Shown here one piece after another: positions 12,565 to 25,915 of a stretch of 64,000 bases of DNA (position 1 is its first letter; the number at the start of each line of letters is the position of its first letter). Location of the stretch: the NCBI RefSeq assembly GCF_003945595.2, contig NW_024103873.1, positions 992,001-1,056,000 of the forward strand, read 5' to 3'. The translations under genes were made by a program, and so were the position numbers. The notes under the pieces were generated by a model. The model saw nothing but the letters and a program-made list of their open reading frames with translations. It did no database searches and was not told where the DNA came from. The stretch comes from Pipra filicauda (lineage: Eukaryota > Chordata > Aves > Passeriformes > Pipridae).

Positions 12565-15092
12565 CAGGTCCAAGCTCAGTTTTCAGGTAGAACCTCCTTC
12601 ATCTCAGGCAGCTCGTGGAGAAGTCTGTCACACATGGAGAGCAAGAAAAGGAACCTTTCATAATCAAGGCCATGAACAATTCCTTCATCCCTTCACTTTT
12701 TCAGTCACAGTTCTTCAGTTGCCTTGACAGAAACTGTCTTCACTAGAGAGAATTTTGTGGAGATTTATGAGGTTACAGTAGCCTGGCTCTGGTCACACGT
12801 CTGCTCCACAAATAAGTGTTTAGAGCTGTGGTCAGTGCAGCCAAACCCATCTGGAGGCAGGTGAGGGTTCTGGGCTGCTCACTGAGGGGATGGTGCCAGA
12901 GAACCTTCCGGATCACAGAGGCTCTGTAGCACACATCAGAACTCAGGAGGGGCCAATTTACGTCAGATACTGCAAACAGATAGGCTGTCATTACATTTAC
13001 GATACGCTTTAAAATTACCAGTCATCCTAAAAAGTCAATTAGTTGGGTTTCCCAGCCAGGCAAGGGCACTCCATGAGTCACCCCAGCACCTGGAGCCCCA
13101 CGTGCTGAGCCCACCCACGGTCACGGAGCAGCAGCTCAGCACTGCAGCTTTACAGCTTTGCTGGCACCAGCACAGCCCACAGAAGGCAAATAAAAGGTTT
13201 ACACCACTCCACGGGAACCTGGGGCTCATTAGAAACCTCTCCCTCAAGTCTGGCTGCAGAATGATGACACAGAGGAAAACTTCTAAAAGTTCAAAATTAG
13301 GAGCCTATAAAGGACTGTTCAGTTTGCTCCCCAGTAAGGTTAAAACTTATTCCAGCTGTGGTAAATAGTCTTGATATTCACACCTGAAATTCGGTTCTGG
13401 AAACATGTTATTCCTGTCTCTAAACCTACCTGAGGCAGCACCAGCTGGGCAGCTCCCCAAACACCCCCATCCCAACACTGAAGGGCAGGACAAGGCAGAC
13501 CATTTTTTTCCAGGCTCTGCAGACAAGCCCATGTGGTATGTGAGCACTCCTGAGGTTCAAAACATGATACTCTGAAAAGCTGAGGAATTTTTGACAATTC
13601 CTTTAATGCTTCAATCATGGGTTTAGCTAGTTTTACTTCAAGTAGCTCCTTTTCTTAGTTGGCATATCTTACCCAGCAGCTGAGCTGCTCCATCCTTCCC
13701 AGGGGACACCCGTGTTACCCTCCAATCATCTCATCCAGCTGCAGACCCCCAGCTTTGTTCTTCCAGGGAACGGGTCCTTTCAGAGCTCAGTCATATCTCC
13801 AATTTCTTGACTGGTTTCAGGAAAGGCAGATCATTTTCCAGAGGCTGCAAAGGTCTTCCAAGCCCAACCACTCAGGAAAATGAGAGACAATCTGCAGAAA
13901 TCACCCTGAATTTCCCGTCCATCCCCAGCATTAGGGCAGTTATCCATTTTTGTGCTACTTTCACACGTCTATTTGTTTCAGGTGAATGACTATTGGTATT
14001 TTTACCACCATTATTTGGTAGAGTCTGGAGGAGAGGTGAGGAAAGCACAGTGCTGAACAGTGCCTTAGGAATCATTTCTGGATGAAACACGGAGCCGGTA
14101 CCTGTGATATTCTCACTCAAAGCTCCTTGGGTTTTCTGTTGATTTCTCCTTGGCAGTGCCACTTGTGACAACAGCTCCACATCCAGGTTGACCCATATAA
14201 TAATCTTTGTAGCACAGAAAGCACACACCACCTTCCACTATTTTTGGAGACCATAAATGGAAATGTGTATGGTTTGCTTGGTTGTTGTGTCCCTCTGGAG
14301 CTATAAAAATCCAATTGGAACAAACGTCCCAGGATTGTCCAATTCACCAGCCAAATTCACAGATCTATTCTTTCTTCAGCAGAAGGACACAGCAACGAAA
14401 AATAGACTTATAAATTCACATTGAGGCATAAATCTTCCTGCTTTACACTCATGTGACCCTGAAGAACTTCAGTTACAGGGTCAGTCATTGCTGCCCACAG
14501 GGAGGAGGAGATGGAGCTTCTCCTTCTCTCCCTGTCAATGTTTGTCAGTTTAGCAGAAGAAGCCAACATGGTGAGATAGGAGGGCAGATGCATCAAAGGA
14601 ATTTTAAGCCTTTCCCCTATTTATTCTGTTACCCTCTAACTGTGCTAAATTAACCCTGCCACATGACAGACCTCTCATTTTCCTTTCTGGCTCTCTCACT
14701 TGCTTTCCTTGGGATTAAACAGCAGCCTCACCTTCCTGCCATTGCCCAAACAGCCACTGCTTCCAGGGCCAGCCTTGGAATGAGCAGGTCAGAGAGAGAA
14801 GCACAGCCTGGGTTATTTGGCTGGATCACACCTGATTTCACAAGGTGCCAGGGCTGCCCCTACAGCCCCCTGGCAGCCCCAGTACAGGCTCTGTGCCACA
14901 GCCATTGTCACAGCTCTGTTTGTGCCATCCTTCCCACAGCCCCTTTTCCTCCCCTGGGGAAGGACACAACGAGGCAAAGCCCCTCTTTGGCCCGACAGCC
15001 AGATCTGTCCCTGCAGAGCTGGGCCAGTGGGGCTGTGCAGCCCATGGGAGAGCAAAGTCCTCCTCAGCAGTGAGTGCACCCTGCACTGGGGG

Positions 15093-15150
15093 CCTGCCCT
15101 GCCCATGAGCCCTCCTGCCCTGCCCACGAGCCCTCCTGCCCTGCCTGCTG
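15093..15150 (+). repeat. 21-bp tandem repeat, about 2.7 copies
   Basis: Units begin at 15093, 15114 and 15135 with CCTGCCCTGCCCATGAGCCC and close variants (CCACGAG in the second; the third decays after CCTGCCCTGCC). It lies inside the C-rich stretch at about 14840-15300. Confidence 0.85.
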
Positions 15151-17432
15151 CCCCCTCACTGCCTGCTCCCGTTCTGAGCCTTGCTGCTGTGCCCCAGCTG
15201 TGCCCCCCTGACCATCTCCCCCCTCAGCTCAGCACAGCACTGCCTGAACCACCCTCGGGGCTGAAGGGCAGCCCAGCTCCTGCCCAGCATCAGCACAGTC
15301 CTCTCTCTTAGGAGTGGAAATCATGCAGAGCTGCAGCAGGACCATGGCAGAGGGGCAGTGCAGGGCTCCAAGGCTCTCCTGGAGAGCAGGAGTTGCTGGA
15401 AATAGCCAAACACATCATAAGGAAGGTCATCTCCCCATGGATGAGCCACGGGGTGTCCCCCAAAGCTGCCCCAGTCATCCATCCTGTTCACTGTCCACTC
15501 TCCAAGAGTGGAAAAGAGATTAAAATGTCACAGGAGATAAAGCTCCAGAGCTACAAACACAAGATGGGAATGATGAGCCAGGAGCTCACTCCTGGCTTCC
15601 AGCTCTGCCTCTGCCCACATTATTGATATTCAGCTCACGAGCCAATGGACATTTCAAAGTTCAGAGGCTCATGTGGAGCCAGGCTCAAGGAAAAGGCTGT
15701 TCTAAGCAACCCAAACCCTAAAGACTGGCAATGCAACCAGTTACCAGAGGGGTAAGACACAACAGCAAAATGAATCTTAAAATATAAACTACTGACAAGC
15801 TTCAAACCTGGTATTCTCAAATCTTGCATAAATCAACATATTCCATCACTGGGGGAGCCAGAAATGGCACCAGACACCAAACTACAGGTGAGCAGAGTCA
15901 GAGGACTGGGAGAGCAGGAGAAAACTTCCCCCATGCCATCACCCAACCACTCCTTTGCTCAGGAGGAGAACAGCCAGAGAGGGTAAAACCAGCCAGAAAC
16001 AAACCTGCCAAGGTAACGTGCCTGTCCATCACAGTGCCAAAGCTTTAATCCATCCCTGCTCATCCCCGTTCCCTCACCTTGGCATCTCCCATCCCTCCTT
16101 TTAATACCAACAGAGGAAACATTTCTCCCCATCAGTAATCTTGTTTATTCTAATAAAGAGCCACTGACTAAAACAAAATCCTGAGAATCGACTGTTGACT
16201 CACAACTGAGGAGAAATTCCCACAGGCAAATCTTTTTAGTATTCCAAAAGCGTGACTAATTCAATTAACACCAGCCACAAGATTATGTAAAGCTATGAAG
16301 TTATATATCTATATATGCATAGAATAAATGAACATTACTTGTTAAGGAACACAGGTAAGAGCTCTATGGCTTCCACTTGTGTTTCAATTATTGGTATAAA
16401 AGCCTGACTGTCCAGAGATTGTTTCCAGATATGTCAAATTTTCATGAACCCTGAGACATACCCACTCCTCAGGTACACCTTTACCTAAAGAAAAAGTCAA
16501 TGTTTTCACTCAAATTGCAGTTACCAACCCAAACACAGAAGTTTCTATTGGGAACATGACCCACCACAGCTCCACCCTCAGCAGTGCTGGGAGCAGGAAC
16601 GTGCTGCAGGGAAGGGAGGACTTTTGTTCCACTTTTGGAGAAAAAAAACCCACTTGGGATGGGAAACATTATGGGACCTCTAGGTAATGGTGAAGGTAAT
16701 TACACCATAATTTTTGCACTCTGCAGATCTGTTTGGGTCAGAAATTCCACAGGCAGTAAGTACAGAGATGTCCTGCTTGGAGCATGGCTTTGGAAAATGG
16801 AGCCCACCCTGGGGGACTCCTCCTGGAGTACAGGAGGGACTTTACAGAGGAAGGTGACAATAATAAGGCCCAAGGGGGAAACCCCAAATCCTGCCCAAAA
16901 CACTAAGCAGGTCCCCCAAATTAACAGCACTGTTTGATGCTTAAACACTTGCTGAGCTTGGGTTAATGAGTTCCATGTCTCATGGAACTCCTCAGCTTTC
17001 CCTGCCCTGTCATTTTTATTGCCAGTTTGACTCCAGGACATGCTTTCAAACTTTCAGACATATGTGCAAATAAAATTTAAGATTTGAGTGGGTTTAATTA
17101 CCTTTTCTTTATTCAAATAATTATTAACTGTTATGGCAGAATTATCTTGGTCCATCAGTGACCATACACATGCCACCCCCCTCTACCCTTCCTTTTCCTC
17201 TGTACCAATTCAAACTCTTCTTAAAACTCATGAAAAGAAAAAACTAGAAAACCAAGGAAGTGGAAAGGAGCTTATCCTGTGGATCACCCATGCAAGGAGA
17301 GAATTCAGGATTGCCCTTGAAAGACTTTTCTGAAGCCTGCACAAACCCAGAGCACAATTAAGCCCAACCATGAGTCTGAAAACACCTTCTTGTAATTTTT
17401 CTTTGTCTCAAAAAATGAAGGTTAAAAACCCC

Positions 17433-17457
17433 AATCAACCAACCAACCAAGCAAACA
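17433..17457 (+). repeat. Short AACC microsatellite
   Basis: CAATCAACCAACCAACCAAG shows about four AACC/ATCA units, then degrades to GCAAACAAC. It is too short to be more than a simple-sequence patch. Confidence 0.7.
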
Positions 17458-18619
17458 ACTTACCAACCTTTTGGTCATTTGGACACGAATTAAAAGCTGA
17501 AAATGTGAGTTGAAATGTAATTAAATGAATTCTGGAGTCAGCCAGTGCAGCTGATCTGGCTGGTTTTATTCCAGAACCAGAACCCATCGTGACAATCTGG
17601 GCACCAGAGGCAGCATGACTTTCCTAACTGGACAGGTCTAAGATTACGAAGAGTTTTCAGAACAAGTCTCATCTTTTCATTCCTGTAAAAAGCCTAAAAA
17701 TTTCCTGCCTTGACTTTTCCATCAAGCTCGTTTAAAATTTCAGATCAGCTGGAGCGAAGCTGAACTTTTTCCATTAACACACTCTGAGATAAGATGAAGT
17801 TCCACATTCACGTCACTTTTGCCTGAAAAATGAACTTACAGTAAAAATTATGTACTTTTTATAAAGGTGTGAATTAGGGCTAACTGCAGCTTGAAACCCA
17901 AAATAAAATGTTAGTTAAGCAGCCATCTGGGTAGATCCTGGACTGCAGGGACCAGCACATCCCACAGCACAGGGATTCTGCTCTGTTTGACCACATCTCC
18001 TGCCCGGGGGCCCCATGGAACAACCAGACCTTGGCTGCTCTGCTGCCTCCTCCAGGAGGATCTCAGGGCCATTAACTGAGAACATTTAGAAGCCTAAACC
18101 TGCAGTAAACTCACATCACTCTGCTGTTGTCCTCAAGGAAGGCAAAACAATGTGGTGAAAAATTTCATTGGTGACTTCTGACCTCAGCCAGCCTTGGAAT
18201 ATACCCCAAAAACCAAAGTCCTGACCCAAACCAAAGCAGAGCAGAGCTGCAGATCCAGCCTCTGCCTCTCCCCAGCCCTGGAGGTCTGACCACACGTGTC
18301 TGTCCCTGGGGGACTGGAGCAAGCCCAGGGATGTTCTGAACACCACCCACCATGTCATCTTAAATACTGGGCAGTGGAAGTTGGGGGAGGTGCTCTTTTG
18401 TTTAAACATTTTAATTATTATTTTAAACATAAGATAACATCTGTTCCATGCAGCCTGCCAGGCTGGGTGGTCAGCACACGACTGAGGCCACTGGGCATGT
18501 AATTTTGATGGAGTAACAGCATATTCTTGCTGCTCACAGGCATCCTGAGTCAGCAGCTCGTTTCTAAAGGTTTCATAATCTGAATAAATTGGTTATGGCA
18601 GAACAACACACATCTACTC

Positions 18620-18789
18620 AGTGGGCTGCCCAGGGCAATGGTGGAGTCCCCATCCCTGGAGGGATGTAAAAGCCATGTGGATGTGGCACTTGGGGTCAGG
18701 GGTTAGTGGTGGGACTGGCACTGCTGGGGGAACAGTTGGACTCGACTGTCTTAGAGGGCTTTTCCAACTCCAGTGATTCTGATTATTCT
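18620..18789 (+). mobile_element. CR1 LINE 3'-end fragment
   Basis: GGGCTGCCCAGGGCAATGG, GAGTCCCCATCCCTGGAGGG, AAAGCCATGTGGATGTGGCA, GGTTAGTGGTGGGACTGGCA and AGAGGGCTTTTCCAACTCCA, then GTGATTCTGATTATTCT. It is the sense-oriented counterpart of the type found in reverse at 3822. Confidence 0.9.
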
Positions 18790-19065
18790 CACAGAAAAAT
18801 ATTGGGTTTGGGGCTTTTATAAATGCAGCTGCAGGATTGTGACAGTGGCCACTCCTAGTCCCTGCCATCCTCCTTCTAAAGGAGAAATGGAACAAGGGCC
18901 AGACCTGGCACAGGATTTCCAGCACAGGGCAGCCCATGTGCCTCCCCCACCCTGCAGGAAGAATGACCCTCACCCTGGCACTCCCTGCTGGGGTCAGGCA
19001 GGAACCTGGTACAACAATGCCATTAATCCATGAAGAAACAGGGATAAACAGGGATCAAGCTGAAG

Positions 19066-19171
19066 ATCATGGAATCCCAGAATGAACTGGGTTGGAAGGG
19101 ACCTTAAAGATCATCTAGTTCTGATCCCCCTGGCGTGGACAGGGACACCTTCCATCAGACCAGGTTGCTGA
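19066..19171 (-). mobile_element. CR1 LINE 3'-end fragment
   Basis: ATCATGGAATCCCAGAATGA, GGGTTGGAAGGGACCTTAAA, GATCATCTAGTTCTGATCCC, GACAGGGACACCTTCCATCA and CCAGGTTGCTGAGG. Reverse-oriented 3' end of the GGTTGGAAGGGACC type, truncated after about 105 bp. Confidence 0.9.
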
Positions 19172-20508
19172 GGTGCTGATCATTAAGATATATCATATGA
19201 CTATAAATAGACATAAAAATATAAATGAATGTACATCTAGAGAGGTTTGCATTCCATGTACCCACCCACAGACACCTCTGAGCCCAGCTGAGGCAGCACA
19301 AGGCTCCCCCCAGGCTTGGACCTCAGCCCTTGAGCCCCAGCTCCTCCCCACAGGGGAGGTGATGGGCTCAGTCAGGGCAAAGGGGAGTTTCTAGAGCTTT
19401 TTAAAATCCCACCCTCGAGGGAATAACGAGCACATCAACCTGCAGAGGGGAGCAGCAGTCTGTGCAGCCTCACAGAAGTGTTAGAGCCTTATGTAACAGG
19501 CAGGAATAAAAGCTCACAGAAAAACAACATCTTCTGTTCCTGGAGCTGAGCACTGAACACGACCACAGGACTGCCCTGCACAACATTCCAGGCAGCACAA
19601 GGACTCACAGCCACAGGTTCCCTGCTCAAAGCTGCTGCAGGGAGGGCTGGAGCCCTCCTGCCTGGGCTGGGGTTTATCTGGCTCCTTTCCCCTCCCTGCT
19701 CCCTCCATCCAGCTGCAGCCTCTGTGGCCACTCTGCCCCTTGTTTTTCCAATGCCTATTTGATTTGGTTTAGAGTAAATCATTAGAGGCAGATTTAATTT
19801 CTTGGAGCTGATAATGAGAGCAGCTAGATATGGATCCTTTCATTTAAAAGTCTGCTTTGCAATTTAATCAGCCTCCACAGCCCCAACCCAGCCTGGAAGT
19901 AATGTGGGATGGTTGTAATGGTGAACAAAGAATAAAAATTAGACAAAAATTAGATTAATGATTTTATCAGAAATACTGAGCTGCTCTCTCTAATCAAGTT
20001 TAACTGCAATGTGCTCTCTCAGCACACTTGTGCCTCTCTGGGGAGGATTATGTCTCTGTAAGTGACCTCAGGGTCTGTCCTGTGCTGAGTAATTATATCC
20101 CCTCCCTTCCTGGCCAGGCTTGTTCCCATGCTGCAGCACAGGGGCCCTCACCCACACCCAGGAAATCAGGAGAGAAACACCACCATGTGCATGGATTTTC
20201 CCATTCCTCAGCTTCTGAGGGAACACTCCCATGGAGGATGTGACATGACATGACCTGCAGTCACTGTGACAGTCCTCAGGGACCTCCCTCCCTCCCACCT
20301 GTGACACCAAGGCCCTGTTTGGGCACTTTGGGGTTCTACCCAGTGCCCCTGGGACAGTCAAACCAGAGAGGATCACGTATCAAATGTGATCACACATCAA
20401 ATAAAAGAGCCAATAAATACCAAGCAATCACACATACATCTGTTCATGTTATTCCTATGCTGGAATCCTTCTCCCAGTGACTGGGGTGCTTTGATGGACA
20501 CACAATCC
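19172..20508. other. Intronic sequence, nothing recognised
   Basis: A+T-rich at 19780-20010 (GATTTAATTTCTTGGAGCTG, AATTAGACAAAAATTAGATT); otherwise mixed, with no repeats or exons recognised. Confidence 0.55.
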
Positions 20509-20629
20509 TCACAGAACCATAGAGTGGTTTGGGTTGGAAGGGAACTTAGAGATAATCCAGTTCCATCCCCCTGCCATGGGCAGGGACACCTTCCACTAGC
20601 CCAGGTTGCTCAAAACTCCATCCAACCTG
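20509..20629 (-). mobile_element. CR1 LINE 3'-end fragment
   Basis: CACAGAACCATAGAGTGGTT, GGGTTGGAAGGGAACTTAGA, CCCCCTGCCATGGGCAGGGA and CCCAGGTTGCTCAAAACTCC, ending TCCAACCTGA. Same type and orientation as 19066-19171, truncated slightly further 5'. Confidence 0.9.
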
Positions 20630-23600
20630 ATGATTTGGATCAAAGGACAGAGAAGATGTAGCTACCAAAAAAGAGGGGCTTCCCACAGGGACTCTGGGAA
20701 GCACCAAAGGGGCAATGAAAACCCAAACTTCACACTGCAGTCTTGTTCCTTTTCCTGTGTCCTCCTGACCAAGGCCCATTCTGCTGCCAGTGTATTTCCT
20801 TCCTTCACAGAAAACACTGTTTGCATCAATGCAAAGGAGAATGGCATCATTTTAAACAATATGGAAATGAATAAGGAATGGTATCTTAACTGATGACCTT
20901 TAAACACGTTTGATTTGGGGCTGGGAGCTGAGAAAAGGAATGGATAGAACCCAATGGCCTGTCTGCTGCAAGGGTGTCATTTTTGGAGAAGAGTTAATTT
21001 TTCAAGAAAAACATCGGCTGCCAAAGCAATGAGACATTTACACTTGATAAGGATGTTTAAAGACTCAAAGAGCAAACTTTCACCATTCTACTCTAATAGG
21101 ATTAGAAATCTCTCACAGGGCTCCAGGAGCTGGAATTCTGCCCTGAACAAAGGAAGCAATGCCCCCGGAGCAGGAGGAGGAGGGAGTGGGTTCAATTTGC
21201 ACGATTAAGTTACTCAGGTGTGTAAGAACCATTTAAAAAATAACTCCCTGTAAGTGCCAGGGACTCTGCAGCCAGTGGGGCTCTTTGAGACAACCAAACA
21301 CAAACCCTTTCCTGACCCAGCTCAGCTGCTGCAATTGCAAATGAAGCCCCGTTATTTCCCAGAGCCACGGCCCCTTTATGGCCCCTTTATCCATCAAACC
21401 CTCTGTGCCCAGGTTCAGAGGTCACTCACACAACTGGGAGGGGTTTTTCCCAAGTATCACAGACACTTTGGCAGTGGCTGAGCTCCTCCTGTGCCACAGT
21501 GCCAGAGACCACAGTGAGCAGCACTTTTGGCCAATTACTCTTCGTGCTTTTCCCGTAATTAATTTAGCCTGGCAACCTTTCTGTCCCCAGCCACAGTGCC
21601 CAACACTCACAGTAAGTCATATTGATGTAATGACAGGGCTGATCTTTGTTCTAAACCCATTTTCAAGTCCATACACTGGATCATGAAGAGCAGAAGTTGA
21701 GAGGATAATTCATTTTTCTCACTTTGGCAGACTTAGCTACCCAGAAAATGTTCTCCCAGGGTGTTCTAAATCTGGCTCTTAGTTAAAATAATATGACTCT
21801 TTGTCTCATCATGTCATTGTCATATACTTTGCCTTTGAATGTTTCAGATTTTGCACTTTTCTGATCCTGTCTGCAAAGCTTTGGTTTCCTTTATACGACT
21901 TTTTTTTTATATTTGGAGCTGTCAATCACTTTTACTGGGTTGATTCCCCAGTAATGCTCTTCCCTGTAATTCAGCACACAATGGGATTGTGCACCATGGC
22001 AAACACACCTACAGACAACACAGACCTGTTCACCTGGAAACTGGGAACCAGCTGTGCTTCAGGAATCAACATTCCTAGGAAAAAGTAGGATTTTTTCCCC
22101 TTTGTCCCTCTATTCTACACCAAGGCTGAGAAATGCATCATATGGGAATCTCAGCTGTCCCACACAAGCACCCTTGGGGGTCTCCTGCAGGAGCCCCAAG
22201 ACATCCCCAACACACCTCACCCTGCAGAGATGCTCCTCCAGAACAGGATGACATCCTGCATCCCCAAATTCCCAAATCTTTACCTTTGGAGCAGAGAGGA
22301 AGAGAATCTTTAAATGCAGATAATTGCAGGCTTTCTACTGAAAACTGAACCCTGGATTGGAGACAAATCCCTTAAAGAGACTCTCAAGACCACAGCCAGT
22401 ATCACTGAGCCAGTCCCTGACCTGCTGGGGCAGCAGGAGTGGAGAGCAGGGATTTAAACCCTCTGGTGCCTGGGCAACCCCAAATCTGTGCTGGGGTCCC
22501 CAGGCTGCCCCCTGCCCTTGCATGGCCTGGTCACACTGTGCAGCCACAGCCCTGGACACGGGTGATGCTGGAATGGAGACCTGGGCTGGGGAGGGATTGT
22601 CACAGCTGGATTTGCCAGTGCAAGGAATTTGATATCTACAGATAAAGTATGATACCTATAGAGTGGCTGATTTAAACAGAGAAAAAGAGAGCTCTTCTTG
22701 GTTGAGATCAGTTCATGACACAACTGCTTGGATGAGCAAAGACAGATCTGCAAATCAGCTCCAAATACCAGGTATTTTCACCCATGTTTGAGACAGGAAA
22801 AATCCTATATTCAAAGCCAGCTGCTAATCCACCTGTGCACATTCACATCCCGAAGAAAAAAGCAGCTTAAGTACTAATGACATCCAAATTATATCTTCCT
22901 ATCTTTAATGTTTATGATCCTTGGCTCCTTTTTAAGTCAGAGATGTCATTAGAGCCTAATCAATGGCATTCTGCTCGGAGAAAGGCACTCTGAGGCTGAC
23001 AAAACTCCACAGGTTTGGCTTTGAAACCTGCTTGAATTTGCAAAGTGATGGAAGGAATGTGCTTTGCTTTTCATGCTGGGGAGGCTGTTGAAAATCCTTG
23101 GGAAATCAAACCCGACTCCAAACCTGACGTTCTCTCGCCCCGCTGACGTGCGAGGTGGGGCTGGAGCAGGAGAGGAGCTGGGTGAGTGACTGTGGGGGCA
23201 GCTCTGTGCTCGCTGCAGAGCTGGGAAACGCTCAGAAGCCAGAGATTAATAAAATGTAATCAAATATATCCCACCAAAGCTGGGGAAGGTGATTACCTTT
23301 GGGTTCGTTGTGACGTTGCTCAGAGCCACGCGCTGCCCGCGCTCCCCGACACGGGGCACCCTCAGCACCCAGGGGTGTCCTGCCCAGCACTGACACGGGG
23401 GCACAGCCCAGCTCTGAGGGGCAGGGGGAAGTGTCAGCACCCACCTGGGGCTGCCAAGGCCCTGCAGAGAAAGAACACGGTGTGGCTTTGAAAGGGGCTG
23501 GTGCTGTCAGGGAGCTGGGACGTTCTCGGGAAGCGAGGCTGTCATTCCTTGGGTTCACTGCAGTGGAACTCCAGCCCTTGCACTTGTTCTCAGGAAAGTC

Positions 23601-24119
23601 TGGGGGAAAACGCTGCATCAAAGGAACTCAAATGAAGTAGCATTACTGGCCAGAGCCTCAAGAGACACGAGACTAATAAAATTTGCAAAGCCCTCGAAAG
23701 TGCTAATTGCCTTTTTAGTGCCTCCTCCAGAGCAGGGACACTGTAGGGCAGCTGAGTGAGGGACCTGCAGAGGGGCTGGGGGTCCTCAGGGCTGCTGCAG
23801 AGATCTTTCAAAAGGAAATGTTTCTTTCAAGGAACAGCTTGGGCACTGCAGATTTTGGCTGTGATTTTGTGAGGCTGCTTCTCTGCCTCCCCTCCTGATG
23901 GTAATAAATAAAAGTTATTTGATTACAGCAATTGGAGGTTTGAGATCAGTTCGGGCTGTAATGAATGTGCTGTGCTTTCCCGAGGATGAACAACAAAGGA
24001 AATGAACTGATTCAGGGATTACTAAGAGGTAAAAAGTCCCAAGTGGGAATATCCAAGCTCCAATTCATCCTGGCTCAGGGTAAGCAGGACACTGTTCTTA
24101 ACACACTGAGCTGGAACTG
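20630..24119. other. Intronic sequence with a CpG-denser stretch
   Basis: 23100-23610 carries roughly twenty CpG dinucleotides, more than neighbouring DNA of similar length (see the hunt section). 22840-22970 is A+T-rich with TAATGA and CCTAATCAATGG words. No exon or interspersed repeat recognised. Confidence 0.55.
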
Positions 24120-24270
24120 GCAGCTGTGGCTGCCCCAGCCCTGGGAGTGTCCCAAGCTAGGCTGGACAGGGCTTGGAGCAACCTGGGATAGGGGAAGGTG
24201 TCCCTGCCCAGGGCAGAGGAGTAGAATGGTCTGGATGATCTTTAACGTCCCTCCAACCCAAACCATTCTG
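24120..24270 (+). mobile_element. CR1 LINE 3'-end fragment
   Basis: GCAGCTGTGGCTGCCCCAGC, GGACAGGGCTTGGAGCAACC, GGAAGGTGTCCCTGCCCAGG and ATGATCTTTAACGTCCCTCC, then CAACCCAAACCATTCTGATG. A separate run of 15 T lies about 80 bp downstream (24350-24364). Confidence 0.9.
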
Positions 24271-24349
24271 ATGAGTTGGCAAAAGAGATCCAATTTTGAT
24301 ACCCAAGTGTCCAAAGCCACTTTTGTCACCCCAACCTCCAAATAAACAC

Positions 24350-24364
24350 TTTTTTTTTTTTTTT
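24350..24364 (+). repeat. Run of 15 T
   Basis: Homopolymer between AATAAACAC and GATAAACC. Read on the minus strand it is a poly-A, but no recognisable retroposed sequence precedes it. Confidence 0.8.
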
Positions 24365-25867
24365 GATAAACCATCCAGCTTGGCCCAGAGGTGAGCTAAT
24401 CCCAAAGAGAGCAGCATCACCCCTGGGAGCACGGCTCCTCTGGGCTTTGCCTCTGCTCAGACACGTCCCCAGGTCACTGCACAGTGGCACCAGGGCTGTG
24501 TTTGCCAAGGCTGTCACCTCCCACCCTCCACAAAGGCTGAGGCCACAACACTGAGACACAGCCCTTTAAGGCTGGATTGATTTCTGTGTGTGCAGAGCAA
24601 TTGCATCTGCAATCAATCCAAAGAGAAACCACAAACACTCAGTACTCTGGGAAAAAATCAAGGTGCTCCAGTTCCTCTGCACACACTCAGATGTCCAAAT
24701 ATCAGACTTCAAGTGGCATTTGGTTCTGACATTGAAATAGATATGAAAAAGGCCCTCCAAAGGAATAATAGGAGAAAACTTGGCAAAAGGTACACGCTGC
24801 AAAAAAATAAAAGCCACTTCTTAAGCAGAGTCCATGCTATCCAGCAGTGCTATACCAGCAGTATAATCTTAATTAGCCAATAAAAGTTTTTAGACAATCT
24901 GTCTAGACTTGCTTTTGCCTGGATATAAAATTGTCTTTAAAAGAAATATATAAACAGCAATGAAAAGTCAATGAAGAGCTGTCAAAAAAACCTCCCTGCT
25001 GTTCTGCATCTGCACCCTGCTTTTAAAACATGGGCATTTAAGTGAAATCCTTCATTGTTTAAGTGGAAAAGCTGCTATATTTGGGATCACTGCACTGCAA
25101 GCTCCCAGTCAGCTTCACGGCTTGCTGGGGTGGAAGTTAACCCGAGGACATCTCTCCTAGAAAGCTCTGATCACACAGCTCAACACAGGCCTTGGTCCTG
25201 AGGAAGCCAAGTCATTATAAATAAAGATAAGTGAGCACAGCCATGTCTGGAGAGAACTGGGCTTGGCCCTGAGTGCTCCCTGGGACCAAGGGACAGCACA
25301 GGGGATACTCCTGAAGGAAGACAGTGAACAAAGAGAACCAAGTAATTTGAGGGAAAACACCATTAGGCTGGAAAAGGAACAAAATATAGATATAAGATAA
25401 ACTGAGAGACAATGAAAGGGTTGATTAGATGCTGTGGATTAGTGAATTAAGGGGAGAAACAAAATGCATCCAGGGAATTAAATTATGGTGTATCTTTAAT
25501 CAATGCTTAAAGAGTACTTCCTTGATCCCAGCCTGCGATAGCCCCTGCCAGGCTGAGAGCCCCTGCCAGGCTTCTCGCAGCTGCAGCGACTCTGCCATGG
25601 GAAGGCAGCTCCCTGAAATGCTTCTGCTTTCTATTTTTCCTAGGAAGCCACTCTCCCTGATCCCAGAGTGGGGCCACCAGCAGGAATGTTCTGGTGCCCA
25701 GAGAAGCAGCTCCCCCAGCACGCCCGGGACAGGGAGCTCAGGCAGGGACAGGGAACAGTGGGTGAACAGAGCAGGGAGGGCAGCTCTGAGCTGCTCTTCC
25801 TCAGCTCTGTCGAACCCCACAGCAGGCTGGGAGTTCCTCCAGGCTCTCGGGGAGCTGCTGGGGAGCT

Positions 25868-25915
25868 GAGCCCTGAGGGACCCGAGCCCTGAGGGACCCG
25901 AGCCCTGAGGGACCT
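25868..25915 (+). repeat. 16-bp tandem repeat, 3 copies
   Basis: GAGCCCTGAGGGACCC starts at 25868, 25884 and 25900. The first two are identical and the third ends CCTG. It lies 200 bp from the larger minisatellite at 26125. Confidence 0.92.

Larger units (their letters stand above)
12565..18619. other. Intronic sequence, CR1-free for 6 kb
   Basis: This is one of the longer CR1-free stretches. 14840-15300 is C-rich and GC-rich, with the 21-bp repeat and long chance frames in both strands. 16100-16460 and 17340-17910 are A+T-rich. No exon seen. Confidence 0.55.

Noticed and set aside
14813..15311. Proline-rich 164-residue frame
   Set aside because: C-rich DNA containing a 21-bp tandem repeat; open on both strands, a hallmark of composition rather than coding.
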